From assembly GCA_003216715.1 (NCBI GenBank), contig QCIK01000008.1, positions 19,606 through 83,605 of the forward strand: a DNA stretch of 64,000 nt, in the 5' to 3' direction. The notes beneath the pieces are model-generated. The model had not been told where the DNA came from. It saw nothing but the letters and a program-made list of their open reading frames with translations, and made no database searches. The first letter of the stretch is position 1. Each line of letters begins with the position of its first letter. Shown piece by piece: positions 1 through 10,152 of this stretch. Position numbers and translations under genes: made by a program. Origin of the DNA: Prochlorococcus sp. AG-402-L09. GTDB lineage: Bacteria; Cyanobacteriota; Cyanobacteriia; PCC-6307; Cyanobiaceae.

Positions 1-222
1 ATTTGGGAGAGTTTATCTAATAAAACTATTTTATATGACTTGATTTATACCCCAAGACCAACAAACTGGTTAAAGCTTGGACAAGAAAAAAATTGTTTCA
101 CAATTGATGGCCTTGATATGCTCGTAGAGCAAGGTGCTTTATCAATAAAACTTTGGAGTGGGTTTAATAACGTGCCTGTTCAGATAATGAAATCATCAGC
201 AAAAAAACATTTAATGGTTTAA
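1..222 (+). CDS. aroE: Shikimate dehydrogenase, C-terminal end (partial)
   Basis: The frame is open from base 1, so the gene begins to the left of the window; only the last 73 residues are here. Shikimate dehydrogenase reduces 3-dehydroshikimate to shikimate with NADPH in aromatic amino acid synthesis. The visible part has the family's C-terminal pattern: YDLIYTPRPT, then a G-DML-EQGA-S--LW motif, in which the glutamine of EQGA contacts substrate in the family. The internal TTG at 40 is not the true start. The gene for a TIC20-like protein follows after 20 bases. Confidence 0.85.
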   Translation: MWESLSNKTILYDLIYTPRPTNWLKLGQEKNCFTIDGLDMLVEQGALSIKLWSGFNNVPVQIMKSSAKKHLMV

Positions 223-242
223 TCTAAAAAAAAAGATTTCTA

Positions 243-701
243 ATGCCATCAATATTAACTAAACTATTAGCAGTTTTTTTATATATGATTCCGTGGGCTG
301 ATTGTCTAATATTTGGCAATCATCTATACATTAAATATCCAATTAGTCAAATTATTCAAATACCAGCAATCCCAATTATAATAATCGAAAGATCCATACC
401 TTTTGGAAATTTATTATTATTTTTAGCTATTTTTATTGGACTAGTAAGAAATAATAAAGTATCTTATTTTATACGTTTCAATGCACTTCAATCGTTACTG
501 ATCAATATTGGCATAATCATAATTGGTTTTATATTCGAAATTTTTCTTAGTCCGTTTGGAAACTCTTTAATTATAAGAACATTCTCAAGTACTTTATTAA
601 TTAGTCTTTTTTCCATAATTACTTATTGTGTTTGGTCTTGCACACAAGGAAATGAACCAGATTTGCCAGTAATCAGCCAAGCAACAAAAATGCAATTGTG
701 A
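243..701 (+). CDS. TIC20-like membrane protein
   Basis: A 152-residue hydrophobic protein with about four predicted membrane segments (roughly residues 5-25, 55-72, 85-108 and 118-138). Between the second and third is the motif VSYFIRFNALQSLLINIG, typical of the cyanobacterial and plastid TIC20/Ycf60 family, where an RFN-AQ motif precedes a membrane helix. Plastid TIC20 is part of the inner-envelope import channel; the role in cyanobacteria is not settled. rpsF follows 74 bases downstream on the same strand. Family assignment is fairly firm, function is not. Confidence 0.75.
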   Translation: MPSILTKLLAVFLYMIPWADCLIFGNHLYIKYPISQIIQIPAIPIIIIERSIPFGNLLLFLAIFIGLVRNNKVSYFIRFNALQSLLINIGIIIIGFIFEIFLSPFGNSLIIRTFSSTLLISLFSIITYCVWSCTQGNEPDLPVISQATKMQL

Positions 702-775
702 AAAGTTACCACTTCATTATAAGATTAAGAGTCCGCCGCTCTTACTGAGCCAAAAAGTCCTAGTCGGAAATTTCA

Positions 776-1261
776 ATGTCTGAAAAACCCTATTACGAAA
801 CCATGTACATTCTTCGTCCGGACATACCGGAAGAAGAAGTTGAGAGCCATCTAAAAAAATATAGTGAACTGCTTGAGAAATCAGGTACCGAAGTATTGGA
901 TAGTCAAATGAGAGGGAAAAGAAGACTTGCTTATCCCATTGCAAAACATAAAGAAGGAATATATGTCCAGTTAAGCCATAAGGGGGATGGACAGCAAGTT
1001 GCCATTCTAGAGAGAGCTATGAGATTGAGTGAAGACGTTATTCGTTATCTAACAGTTAAACAAGATGGACCATTACCGACTCCAAAATCCATTTCTAAAG
1101 ATAGTGATGATGAACCTGAAAAATCTGAAACAGATAAAGAAAACATAAAACCTACTGAAGACAAAACCGAATCCGCCACTAAAGACAAAACTATATCTCC
1201 TACTGAAGACAAAACCATATCAGCCTCAAAAGACGAGAAAGAAGAAGCGACCAAGGAATAA
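776..1261 (+). CDS. rpsF: 30S ribosomal protein S6 with long charged tail
   Basis: Residues 1 to about 95 are a normal S6 domain ([11 protein letters not shown] near the start, [10 protein letters not shown] in the middle, VIRYLTVK at the end of the fold), which in the family binds 16S rRNA with S18 in the small-subunit platform. The remaining 65 or so residues form a low-complexity tail rich in Lys, Glu, Asp and Thr. It includes near-repeats of a 12-residue unit containing TEDKT or TKDKT. Typical S6 is about 100-130 residues, so this is long. ATG start at 776. argG lies convergently 36 bases away. Confidence 0.92.
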   Translation: MSEKPYYETMYILRPDIPEEEVESHLKKYSELLEKSGTEVLDSQMRGKRRLAYPIAKHKEGIYVQLSHKGDGQQVAILERAMRLSEDVIRYLTVKQDGPLPTPKSISKDSDDEPEKSETDKENIKPTEDKTESATKDKTISPTEDKTISASKDEKEEATKE

Positions 1262-1297
1262 AAATAAAGGATAAAAAATTCAAAAAAATTGATTATA

Positions 1298-2500
1298 TTA
1301 CTTATTTATCCAAGACCAAATTCGGCTTGGTAAACCCCATACATAAATAAATCCTTCAGCGGATTTATGGTTGAACTTATCCTCCCTTCCATAAGTCGAC
1401 ATATCTGAAATGTATAAACTATTTTCTTTTGACTTTCGGCCAATAACATCTGCATTGCCCTTGAAAAGCCTAATTCTGACAATTCCATTAACTTGCTTTT
1501 GAGAGCAATTTATAAATCCATCCAAGGCTTCTTTTAATGGACTAAACCAGAAACCTTGATAGACCAAATTAGCCCATTGTCTTTCCAATCTAAATTTAGT
1601 ATTTAACAAGTCAGCCGGTAAAGTTAAACTCTCAATTTCTTGATGAGCTTTAATTAATAAAAGTAATCCTGGTGTTTCATAAATTTCTCGACTTTTAATA
1701 CCTACTACTCTGTCTTCAATAATATCCAAACGTCCAAACCCATGTTTTCCTGCCAGGCTATTAGCCTTCTTGATAAGAGATACTGGCTCCATTAATTCAC
1801 CATCAATGGCAACTGGATTACCATTTTCAAAAAGTATGTCCACTATCTCAGGCTCATCAGGTGAATCAACGATAGAAGAAGTAATTCCAAAAACTTCATC
1901 TGATGGCATCTCAAATGCATCTTCAAGAGGACCAGCTTCGATACTTCTCCCTAAAAGATTTAAATCAATAGAGTAAGGATTTTTTTTACTGACAGGAGGG
2001 ACTATTCCATATCGTTCTCCATAAGCAATGGTTTCTTCACGACTCATGCCCCATTCGCGTGCTGGTGTAAGCAATTTCAAATCAGGAGCCAACGCTCCAA
2101 TAGTCACGTCAAAACGAACTTGATCATTGCCTTTACCCGTACACCCATGAGCAACTCCATCAGCATTCAATTCCCTTGCAATTTGAACAAGTTGTTTTGC
2201 AATTAATGGCCTAGCCAATGCAGTTGAAAGTGGATATTTACCTTGATACAAAGCATTAGATCTAATTGCTGGAAAAGCAAAATCTTCAATAAAAGGCTTT
2301 ACTAAATCACCAACAAATGATTCAGAAGCACCAGCAGAAATAGCCTTTTTTTTGATTTCTTCAAGTTCATCACCCTGACCAAGGTCTGCTGCAAAAGCAA
2401 TTACATGCTCTACCCCATACTCCTTTTTCAAATAAGGAATACAAACACTAGTATCGACTCCTCCCGAATAAGCCAAAACAACTTTTTTAGCTCTTCCCAT
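1298..2500 (-). CDS. argG: Argininosuccinate synthase
   Basis: Joins citrulline and aspartate using ATP to give argininosuccinate, the next-to-last step of arginine synthesis; argH, the following step, is at 30454. The N-terminus has the PP-loop [11 protein letters not shown], which binds ATP, followed by [14 protein letters not shown] for substrate binding. I set the start at the ATG at 2500 (400 residues) because AAGGAG lies 7 bases upstream of it and MGRAKKV is the expected N-terminus; an in-frame start nine codons earlier (2527) has no such support. Strong Shine-Dalgarno sequences are uncommon among the core genes here. Confidence 0.95.
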   Translation of the reverse strand: MGRAKKVVLAYSGGVDTSVCIPYLKKEYGVEHVIAFAADLGQGDELEEIKKKAISAGASESFVGDLVKPFIEDFAFPAIRSNALYQGKYPLSTALARPLIAKQLVQIARELNADGVAHGCTGKGNDQVRFDVTIGALAPDLKLLTPAREWGMSREETIAYGERYGIVPPVSKKNPYSIDLNLLGRSIEAGPLEDAFEMPSDEVFGITSSIVDSPDEPEIVDILFENGNPVAIDGELMEPVSLIKKANSLAGKHGFGRLDIIEDRVVGIKSREIYETPGLLLLIKAHQEIESLTLPADLLNTKFRLERQWANLVYQGFWFSPLKEALDGFINCSQKQVNGIVRIRLFKGNADVIGRKSKENSLYISDMSTYGREDKFNHKSAEGFIYVWGLPSRIWSWINK

Positions 2501-2632
2501 ATGGTTATCTCCTTTAAGGAAATTCAATTCTCCATAGTAAATATAGAGAATTATTGGACAATTTTCTGATTTAGATAATCAATGCTGATTCAAATATTTT
2601 TAAGGTCAAATGAATGCAGAAAAAACCTAAAT

Positions 2633-2842
2633 TTATTCCCATGGCTGCTTAATCGATTTTCCTGATTGCCTTTCACCCAAAAAGCCAATTAACCATACGA
2701 ACACAAAAGCCAAAGAAGTTAACCCAAAAAAAATAAGTACATAAATTAACCAAGTATCTATGTTATGACCAAAAATCAATAAATCCTGAACATCATTATT
2801 TGAAGTGAAAATTAAGTAATAATGTAAAAACTGTAAAGTCAC
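2633..2842 (-). CDS. Small membrane protein, unknown function
   Basis: A 69-residue protein starting with GTG. One clear membrane helix runs from about residue 31 to 53 (WLIYVLIFFGLTSLAFVFVW), followed by a charged tail ERQSGKSIKQPWE. I do not recognise a family. It lies 12 bases downstream of another small membrane protein on the same strand, so the two probably form a transcription unit, and both precede argG on that strand. The length, helix and lack of overlap support a real gene. Confidence 0.55.
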   Translation of the reverse strand: MTLQFLHYYLIFTSNNDVQDLLIFGHNIDTWLIYVLIFFGLTSLAFVFVWLIGFLGERQSGKSIKQPWE

Positions 2843-2854
2843 TTCAATACAAAA

Positions 2855-3061
2855 TCAAATAAATGAATCTAGAGAAAAAGATCTCTTGAGCAAAAAATAA
2901 ATCAAAAGGACAAAAGAAGGAGCAAAAACCAAAAACCAGACTAACAAATGGTTTATGTAAAAGGGTTGAGGATGAATAATTCCAGCTACGCGAAAAGAAA
3001 TACTTACTAAGAAAGCCATGACCCAAGCACAAGTCATCAAGATGAGCTTTGAAGTCAGCAT
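2855..3061 (-). CDS. Small membrane protein, unknown function
   Basis: A 68-residue protein starting at an ATG, with two predicted membrane helices (about residues 5-25 and 38-58) joined by a loop holding IIHPQPFYINH. No family is recognised. It is first of a pair with the small gene 12 bases downstream, and divergent from the DUF3134 gene that starts 58 bases away; the short AT-rich gap between them must hold both promoters. Confidence 0.55.
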   Translation of the reverse strand: MLTSKLILMTCAWVMAFLVSISFRVAGIIHPQPFYINHLLVWFLVFAPSFVLLIYFLLKRSFSLDSFI

Positions 3062-3119
3062 AAAGATTAGAAAATTAATCCATAATGCATTATGTTAATT
3101 CATCGATTAAATTTTTGAT

Positions 3120-3395
3120 ATGAGCGATCTAGAAAAAATGAAATTATCTAATTTAGACGGCATTAACCCTGCGTTAACACGCTATGGAAGACAAGAACCT
3201 GCACCTGTCCTCCCATTGAGAGAAGAACCTGATTTATTGTCATGGTTAGAAACCAGTGGAAGATTAGTTTCAGATGAAGATTCAAATGATCAAGAAATCA
3301 GCACCGTTGAAGAAGAAGAACTTTCAGCTTTAATGGGAGAAAAAGAAGACTATAAAGCTGAAGAAGAAACAACCAATGAAGAATGGGAAGATTAA
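3120..3395 (+). CDS. DUF3134 family protein
   Basis: A 91-residue acidic cyanobacterial protein. The block NPALTRYGRQEPAPVLPLRE followed by EPDLLSWLETSGRL is the hallmark of DUF3134; the rest is a disordered tail rich in Glu and Asp. Function is unknown for the family. The gene sits 16 bases upstream of mraY on the same strand and may be co-transcribed with it. Confidence 0.8.
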   Translation: MSDLEKMKLSNLDGINPALTRYGRQEPAPVLPLREEPDLLSWLETSGRLVSDEDSNDQEISTVEEEELSALMGEKEDYKAEEETTNEEWED

Positions 3396-3411
3396 TCTAC
3401 TAGTTTAAATT

Positions 3412-4545
3412 TTGAAAAAATCAACAAAGTTTTTAAATAAAAAAAAAATATCATTTTTAAATAATATTAATCAGCAAACTTTAATTCTCTTTGGATTAAT
3501 AATAATAGTTTGCATCTTTTCTGATTTTTATTTTAAAAATAGCAATTTAACTGTTCCTTTTTTAATTTCAGCTCTAATCTCATTTATCATAACTTTTTTC
3601 AGTATACCCAACTTAAAAAAAATTAAAATTCAACAAATAATTAGACAAGAGGGACCAAGAAAACATTTTCTTAAAGAAGGAACTCCAACTATGGGCGGAA
3701 TTTTTTTTATTCCTACAGGAATAATAATAAGCAATCTCACATATTTTAATAATGAAAATTACAAAATTATCCTCACTTTAAGCTTACTTATTATGTTTTT
3801 TATGTTTATAGGTTTAATTGATGATCTCATTAGTTTGAAAAAAAAATTTAATACTGGTCTAACTTCCAATGAAAAATTAATTTTACAATTTTTAATTAGT
3901 CTTATTTTTATTATTATTTGTGCGTTTAATAATTATATTCCTCATACTATTCAAATAGTAAATCACAGTATTAATATAGGAAATTTAATATATCCCTTAG
4001 GCATATTCGTATTACTCTCAGAAAGCAATTCAAGTAATTTAACTGATGGTTTAGATGGTTTATTAAGTGGATGTAGTGCATTAATTTTTACAGGTTTAGC
4101 TATAACTATTGCAATAGAAAATCAAAGCATTAATGAAACATTAGCTCCTTTTTGCATTGTAATGTCTGGATGTTGTATGGGATTTCTTTTCTTAAATAAA
4201 TATCCTGCAAAATTATTTATGGGGGATTCAGGATCTCTAGCTATAGGTGCCTCTCTTGGTGGAATAGCTTTGATATCAAATAATCTTTGGTCTCTATTAA
4301 TTATGGGAGGAATACTGGCAGCAGAATCTATTTCAGTAATAATTCAGGTAAGTATTTTTAAAATTTCTAAAAGAATAACAGGCAAAGGTCATAAATTATT
4401 TTTAATGACTCCTATACATCATCATTTTGAACTTAGAGGTAACAAAGAGAGTCAGATTGTGGGTAGCTTTTGGTCAATTACATTATTATTAATAATAATC
4501 AATCTAATATTTTTAATTCAACCTTACATCCTGAAATTCAACTGA
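3412..4545 (+). CDS. mraY: Phospho-N-acetylmuramoyl-pentapeptide transferase
   Basis: Moves phospho-MurNAc-pentapeptide from UDP to undecaprenyl phosphate, making lipid I in the plasma membrane at the start of the membrane phase of peptidoglycan synthesis. 377 residues with about ten membrane segments. Family motifs are visible: GPRKHFLKEGTPTMGG, LIDDLISL (the conserved acidic pair), NLTDGLDGL, KLFMGDSGSLAIG and TPIHHHFELRG. The start is TTG at 3412; the leader before the family core is slightly long and Lys/Asn-rich. The next gene begins inside the stop codon (TGATG). Confidence 0.93.
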   Translation: MKKSTKFLNKKKISFLNNINQQTLILFGLIIIVCIFSDFYFKNSNLTVPFLISALISFIITFFSIPNLKKIKIQQIIRQEGPRKHFLKEGTPTMGGIFFIPTGIIISNLTYFNNENYKIILTLSLLIMFFMFIGLIDDLISLKKKFNTGLTSNEKLILQFLISLIFIIICAFNNYIPHTIQIVNHSINIGNLIYPLGIFVLLSESNSSNLTDGLDGLLSGCSALIFTGLAITIAIENQSINETLAPFCIVMSGCCMGFLFLNKYPAKLFMGDSGSLAIGASLGGIALISNNLWSLLIMGGILAAESISVIIQVSIFKISKRITGKGHKLFLMTPIHHHFELRGNKESQIVGSFWSITLLLIIINLIFLIQPYILKFN

Positions 4546-4796
4546 TGACGTATTTTACTTGGAAAGAAGAAGGTTTAACCAAAGACTGTGAAACTCTTGA
4601 TTCTATGGCCGCTCGTTTTGAAGAGTCGGCAAAACTTATGAGAAAAATGTCAGCAGAGGGATTTAAAGTAGAAATTAGAAATACACGTCAAATAATCACT
4701 CATATAGACTCAAAGGTTTTCAATGATTGGGGCTTTATTAGTGAAGAGCCACCATATCAACAACTTACATTAATACTTGAAAAGGAAACAAAATAA
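4545..4796 (+). CDS. Conserved hypothetical protein (83 aa)
   Basis: Starts at the ATG overlapping the mraY stop by one base (TGATG), which suggests translational coupling; a longer reading from 4470 would lie inside mraY and is unlikely. The product starts MTYFTWKEEGLTKDCETLDS and is a soluble alpha/beta-looking protein containing MAARFEESAKLMRKMSAEGF. I recognise it only as a small cyanobacterial conserved protein with no known role. Confidence 0.65.
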   Translation: MTYFTWKEEGLTKDCETLDSMAARFEESAKLMRKMSAEGFKVEIRNTRQIITHIDSKVFNDWGFISEEPPYQQLTLILEKETK

Positions 4797-4838
4797 ATCT
4801 ATTTATTTTTTAACGTATAAGTAAGTAGAAGTTAAATA

Positions 4839-6965
4839 TTAATTACTTTTGAAAAACCGGAAATGTTTTAAGCCATCAACAACTCCATCTTGAACATCAG
4901 AAAAGAAAACCCTTTGTTGCGATCTCAATCCATCTAATGATGAATCATGATCAAAAGGAATAACGCTAGTAGTCAATCCCTTGATTAACTCTCCATCACC
5001 TTGTTGACTTGCAACAATAAAAACTTTTTCTAAAGATAAACCCCAACGTAAAGTCAAAAATCTAATAGCTTCTGCTCGTGAGGCACGCAAAGGAACAACA
5101 TCCAAGTACCAATGACATTTCAGATGCGGAGATGCCGCAAGTCCAGACTGCCTTAATCTTTTACGTACTAAAGGTAAAATCGCATCACTAGGTTCTTTTA
5201 ATAAAAAGCTAATCTTAAAAGGAGCTTGATGATTAGTTGATTGAAGCTCTAAATAATCTTTTAAATCAAATAAATTTTTTTCGATACCTTTTCTATTCCA
5301 ATCAACACTTATTGAATCTTGCCAAAAAATATCTGACTTTTTTTCATCACCATAATAAATTTCTGTGCCAGCTTGGCATATCCATACTGCTGGTTCCGGT
5401 AATTGTATTTCTGCATATTTATGCCTAGCAGCTTTAATTGATCTTCCAGTTAAAATTCCTAACTTAATATCGCAGTTTGATGAATTGTCTTGTAAATGAT
5501 TTCTCAAAATTGATAAGGTTTCGGATTGCTCAAGATAGTTATCTAAATCAAGAAGCAATAATTTCTTACCAATAGGACTTGATTCCTTCAAACCACCGAA
5601 TGACCAATCTCGAGGTGCAAGAAATTTGACACGCTTCTGCATCAATGCAATGTAATTACAAACATGTGCATCCCAACTGAAATGTCTGCTTACTCCCTCA
5701 ACTCCATTATTGCTCCAAGTTTTCCATAATGAAAGGCTTGAACCAGCAGTCTCTAAACCATCTCGAAATGCCTCTAGATCAGTTACATCTACAAGCAAAC
5801 CATTTTCACAACGGGACAAAATATCCCTTGGGCCGCCATCATCAGTAGTCACCATGGGTAAACCACTCGCGGCAGCTTCCAATAATGTCAAACCGAATGG
5901 CTCAGTTAAAGCAGGATTAACAAATAGTCCTTTTCTATGTGCAGCCCAACGATAAATTGAGGGAACTTGCTCTCTTTTGTGTTGTTTTGGATAAGCAACT
6001 TTTCCATATAAATTATATTTATCCACTAATTCAAACACTTGCTGGAATACTTCTCTTTGCTGTTTATCAAGCTGACGTGAGTCTTCTCGACAACCTAAAA
6101 TTAAAATTAGATTATGTCTTTGTTGCAAAATTGATGAACGTCCAAACGTCTCAATCAATGCAGGAATATTTTTTCTCCTTACTGCTCTTGATATAGCTAA
6201 GAGAGGAGGAAGATTTATATCTCTCAAAAAAGGTTTGAAAAGGTTATCTAAATCTTGTTCTTCTTTCTTTAAATTAGAATCTATTGAATTAAAACGGTTT
6301 AAATCAACGCCAGGTGGAATTATTTCTACGTTTTTTGAGCTAAAACGTCCATAACGAGAATACTGTTCATCAGATTCTTGCTTAGTACTTGTTACGAGTA
6401 AGTTTGAATGCGCTAGCGCCAATTCTTCTGCATCAATTCTTTTGCTAATTGAATAAGTTTGTTCTATTTGATCATGATCGATTCCAGCAGCCAATAATCT
6501 TCTAAGTTTTTCCCGTCCTAATGAATGACCAGTAAAAACCAAAGGCAATCCTAATCTTCTACTTACCAATGCTCCAACATAACCACCATCTGCATAATGA
6601 GCATGAATCCAGTCAGGCAAGTCATTTGCATTCTGTAATCTTTGTACAATATGATCAGCCAAATCATCTAAATAAGGCCACAATAATTCTTTTCTGAGAT
6701 AACGCTTAGGACCAAAAGGTAATCGAATAATTTCCGCAGAATTTGATATCTTTTCAACAGGATTTGAATAGTCAGAAGATACTTTCCTATCAATAATTAA
6801 TCTAGTAATAAGTTCAACTTTTTCAACTTCTGGTCTTGCAGCAAGTCCTTTTACTAATTCTAAAACATATAAAGTTTGCCCTCCAGTATCTGAATCTCTC
6901 CCCAATTCAAGATCATGTGAACGGATTAAACCATGCAGATTTAAATGTAAAAGTTTTAATCCCAA
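4839..6965 (-). CDS. sps: Sucrose-phosphate synthase with SPP-like domain
   Basis: Makes sucrose 6-phosphate from UDP/ADP-glucose and fructose 6-phosphate, supplying sucrose as a compatible solute. 708 residues. Residues 1 to about 460 are a GT-B glycosyltransferase with SDTGGQTLYVLELVKGLA near the N-terminus, HAHYADGGYVGAL, and EPFGLTLLEAAASGLPMV with the catalytic E-x7-E pattern. Residues from about 480 on are a HAD-type sucrose-phosphatase-like domain; LLLLDLDNYL sits where active phosphatases have DxDxT, so the first Asp motif is altered and activity of this domain is doubtful. It is transcribed away from uvrA after a gap of 194 bases. Confidence 0.92.
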   Translation of the reverse strand: MGLKLLHLNLHGLIRSHDLELGRDSDTGGQTLYVLELVKGLAARPEVEKVELITRLIIDRKVSSDYSNPVEKISNSAEIIRLPFGPKRYLRKELLWPYLDDLADHIVQRLQNANDLPDWIHAHYADGGYVGALVSRRLGLPLVFTGHSLGREKLRRLLAAGIDHDQIEQTYSISKRIDAEELALAHSNLLVTSTKQESDEQYSRYGRFSSKNVEIIPPGVDLNRFNSIDSNLKKEEQDLDNLFKPFLRDINLPPLLAISRAVRRKNIPALIETFGRSSILQQRHNLILILGCREDSRQLDKQQREVFQQVFELVDKYNLYGKVAYPKQHKREQVPSIYRWAAHRKGLFVNPALTEPFGLTLLEAAASGLPMVTTDDGGPRDILSRCENGLLVDVTDLEAFRDGLETAGSSLSLWKTWSNNGVEGVSRHFSWDAHVCNYIALMQKRVKFLAPRDWSFGGLKESSPIGKKLLLLDLDNYLEQSETLSILRNHLQDNSSNCDIKLGILTGRSIKAARHKYAEIQLPEPAVWICQAGTEIYYGDEKKSDIFWQDSISVDWNRKGIEKNLFDLKDYLELQSTNHQAPFKISFLLKEPSDAILPLVRKRLRQSGLAASPHLKCHWYLDVVPLRASRAEAIRFLTLRWGLSLEKVFIVASQQGDGELIKGLTTSVIPFDHDSSLDGLRSQQRVFFSDVQDGVVDGLKHFRFFKSN

Positions 6966-7159
6966 GCAAAATCAAGCATGTTAGTTGCGATACTTAACAG
7001 ATTTTTGGTCAATCAAAACTAAAGAAAGAATAATGTTTTTTTTAAATAAATTTCAATCTTGAAAATTCCTTCTATCACTTAATTTTTAACGTTTAAAAAT
7101 CCAGAAGCAACTACAACAATATTAAAGATTAAGAAATATGTATAAAAACAAGAAAATGT

Positions 7160-10108
7160 TCAAGGTTTGTTTGGTGGATGTAATTCCAAAACTTTTTTTA
7201 GATAATTGCCTGTATGACTATTGGAATCTTTTGCCACTTCTTCGGGAGTTCCCATCGCAATAATCTCACCTCCTCGATCACCACCCTCCGGACCCATATC
7301 AATAACCCAGTCTGAACATCTAATAACATCCAAATTATGCTCAATAACAATAATTGAGTTTCCTTTATCTACCAATCTCTGTATGACATCCATTAATTTA
7401 TGAACATCGTAAAAACTTAAACCAGTTGTCGGTTCATCAATTAAATAGAGAGTTTTACCAGTGGCTCTTCTAGATAACTCAGTAGCCAATTTTACTCTTT
7501 GAGCTTCTCCTCCAGACAATGTTGGAGCGGGTTGACCAAGCTTAATGTATCCAAGACCAACATCTAAAAGTGTTCTTAATCGATCTGCAGCTTGAGGTAT
7601 TGCTGAGAATACATCAACTGCTTGCTCAACAGTCATTTCTAGTACATCAGAAATAGAATAGTTTTTATATTTAACTTGTAATGTCTCTCGATTAAACCGA
7701 GCTCCTTTACATACATCACATTGAACATAGACATCGGGAAGAAAATTCATCTCAATTACGTTAACACCCTGGCCACGACAGGCTTCGCATCTTCCACCTT
7801 TAACATTGAAACTAAATTGCCCTGCTTGATATCCTCTGGCTTTTGCTTCGACAGAGGTGGCAAAAAGTTGGCGTATAGGGTCAAATGCACCTGTATAAGT
7901 AGCCGTATTAGATCGTGGTGTTCTACCAATTGGAGATTGATCAATAACAATAACTTTATCAATAGATTTTATACCTTTAAGCTCTTTTAAACCTTTTGGA
8001 AAAGGAACTTTCAAGCCTAAAGAATGATTTAGAGCAGGATGGAGTAGTTCATTTATTAAAGTGCTTTTCCCACTTCCACTAACTCCAGTGACAGCAACTA
8101 ATCTACCTAATGGAAAATCTACTGAAACATTTTTTAGATTATTTTTATCACAATCAATCAAGCGTAATTTTCTTTGTACTGAGTCTCTTCTACTAGCAGG
8201 AGTAGGAATAGATGAGCGCCCGCTAAGATAAGCACCAGTCAATGACTCTTTTGCAGTCAACAAGCTATCTAGAGTTCCTTCAGCGATAATTTCACCTCCA
8301 TGCACACCAGCACCTGGGCCTATATCAACTAAATGATCAGCAGATCTTATAGTATCTTCATCATGTTCAACAACAACTAAAGTATTACCTAAATCACGTA
8401 GTTTTTTTAATGTAGATAATAATCGATCATTATCTCTTTGATGAAGTCCAATACTAGGTTCATCTAAAACATACAGAACTCCTGTTAAGCCTGCACCTAT
8501 TTGCGTAGCAAGTCGTATTCTTTGAGCCTCCCCCCCCGATAACGTCATTGCAGGTCTATCTAGAGTTAAATAATCAAGTCCGACATCCAAAAGAAATTGA
8601 AGACGTAATCTAATTTCTTTTAAAACTAATTCCCCAATCTTTTGTTGTTTATTGGAAAGTAATTGCTTTGAATTTTTTGATGTCTCTAGACCCATTAAAT
8701 TCTCAACACTCTGAAGTGTGGTAGACACACTTGATGAGGTGAGATCAGTTATTGCAAAAGGTCCAAGTTTTACAGCAAGGGCTTCAGGACGTAATCTTTT
8801 TCCATGACAGCTTGCACAAGGAACTAATTCAAGATATTTTTCTAACTTTTGACGAACAGCTTCACCATTCGCGTCTTGTAACTGTCTCTCTAAAATAGGT
8901 AAAATACCTTCAAAAGGTCTTTTAAATCCAGAATCTTGTTTATATCTACTATCTACCTTTATTAAAATAGGTTCTTTACTACCATTTAATAAAATATTTT
9001 TTTGCTCTTCTTTTAAATCTTTCCAAGGGGTTTTTATCTCAAAACCAAAGGCCTCGCCAACTGAAAATAATAATGAAAAATAATATGAATTGTCCTTATC
9101 ACTCCATGGTGCAACAGCAGCATAAACCGGTAGAGATGGATCAGGTACAACTCTCTCACAAGTAAATTTTTTTAAATGACCAAGACCATGGCAATCAGGA
9201 CAAGCACCATATGGACTATTAAATGAGAACAACCTTGGAGATAATTCTTCAATTACCGCCCCATGTACTGGGCAGGCAAAATTTTCAGAAAATAATCTTT
9301 CTCTATCAATACCTTTAGGAAGTTCTTCATTCTTTTTAGGTACTGCTTCGACTATTGCCAAACCATCTCCCCTTTTCAAAGTTGTGCTTAATGAATCAGT
9401 TAATCTTTCTTCAATACCCTCTCTCGCTATCAACCTATCAACTACTACCTCAATAGAATGAACTTGATTTTTATCTAATTCAATATTATCTGCCAATTCT
9501 CTAACCTCTTTGTTAATTCTGACTCGAACAAATCCTTCTGCAGCAAGTCCAGACAACAATTTTGAATGTGTTCCTTTTTTACCTCTAACAACTGGTGCAA
9601 GTAATTGATATCGAGTTCCATCTGGAAGAGTCTTAATTTGATCAACCATTTCATCAATACTTTGAGGCTTAATTGGCCTAGAACACTCTGGACAATGAGG
9701 TTCACCAGCTCTGCCAAAAAGCAAACGAAAATAATCTTGTATTTCCGTAACGGTTCCAACTGTTGAGCGAGGATTATGACTTGTTGATTTTTGATCAATA
9801 GAAATTGCCGGAGATAAACCTTCAATTGAATCAACATCGGGTTTATCAACCTGTCCTAAAAATTGTCTTGCATAAGCAGACAAGCTCTCAACATATCTCC
9901 TTTGTCCTTCAGCAAAAATAGTATCAAAAGCTAGTGAACTTTTACCACTTCCACTAACGCCTGTGAAAACTACCAATTTATTTCTTGGAATTGATAAATC
10001 AACATTTTTTAAATTATGTTGCCTTGCACCACGAATAGTTATGACTTCTTCACTGGAAGAACCAATATTTAATGTCTTCTTTTTAGAATTAGATTTTGGA
10101 CTTCCCAT
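7160..10108 (-). CDS. uvrA: Excinuclease ABC subunit A
   Basis: The damage-recognition ATPase of nucleotide excision repair; it loads UvrB at lesions. 982 residues, normal for the family. Two ABC ATPase halves are visible: Walker A VFTGVSGSGKSSLAFD near residue 50 and VTGVSGSGKSTLINELL near residue 690, two LSGGEAQR signatures, and zinc-finger cysteine pairs (CPDCHG..., CEACRGQG, CDVCKGAR). recN lies 44 bases upstream on the same strand, so two repair genes are adjacent and may share a transcript. Confidence 0.96.
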   Translation of the reverse strand: MGSPKSNSKKKTLNIGSSSEEVITIRGARQHNLKNVDLSIPRNKLVVFTGVSGSGKSSLAFDTIFAEGQRRYVESLSAYARQFLGQVDKPDVDSIEGLSPAISIDQKSTSHNPRSTVGTVTEIQDYFRLLFGRAGEPHCPECSRPIKPQSIDEMVDQIKTLPDGTRYQLLAPVVRGKKGTHSKLLSGLAAEGFVRVRINKEVRELADNIELDKNQVHSIEVVVDRLIAREGIEERLTDSLSTTLKRGDGLAIVEAVPKKNEELPKGIDRERLFSENFACPVHGAVIEELSPRLFSFNSPYGACPDCHGLGHLKKFTCERVVPDPSLPVYAAVAPWSDKDNSYYFSLLFSVGEAFGFEIKTPWKDLKEEQKNILLNGSKEPILIKVDSRYKQDSGFKRPFEGILPILERQLQDANGEAVRQKLEKYLELVPCASCHGKRLRPEALAVKLGPFAITDLTSSSVSTTLQSVENLMGLETSKNSKQLLSNKQQKIGELVLKEIRLRLQFLLDVGLDYLTLDRPAMTLSGGEAQRIRLATQIGAGLTGVLYVLDEPSIGLHQRDNDRLLSTLKKLRDLGNTLVVVEHDEDTIRSADHLVDIGPGAGVHGGEIIAEGTLDSLLTAKESLTGAYLSGRSSIPTPASRRDSVQRKLRLIDCDKNNLKNVSVDFPLGRLVAVTGVSGSGKSTLINELLHPALNHSLGLKVPFPKGLKELKGIKSIDKVIVIDQSPIGRTPRSNTATYTGAFDPIRQLFATSVEAKARGYQAGQFSFNVKGGRCEACRGQGVNVIEMNFLPDVYVQCDVCKGARFNRETLQVKYKNYSISDVLEMTVEQAVDVFSAIPQAADRLRTLLDVGLGYIKLGQPAPTLSGGEAQRVKLATELSRRATGKTLYLIDEPTTGLSFYDVHKLMDVIQRLVDKGNSIIVIEHNLDVIRCSDWVIDMGPEGGDRGGEIIAMGTPEEVAKDSNSHTGNYLKKVLELHPPNKP

Positions 10109-10152
10109 TAGGGAAAAATATTAATAGTTAATTGTATAAAAAAATATGCTCA

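Noticed and set aside
717..944. Minus-strand frame over the start of rpsF
   Set aside because: Overlaps the S6 domain and has no recognisable feature.
1045..1254. Minus-strand frame opposite the S6 tail
   Set aside because: Shadow of the low-complexity repeats of rpsF.
4470..4544. Longer start of the 83-residue gene after mraY
   Set aside because: It lies entirely inside mraY; the TGATG coupling start is more plausible.
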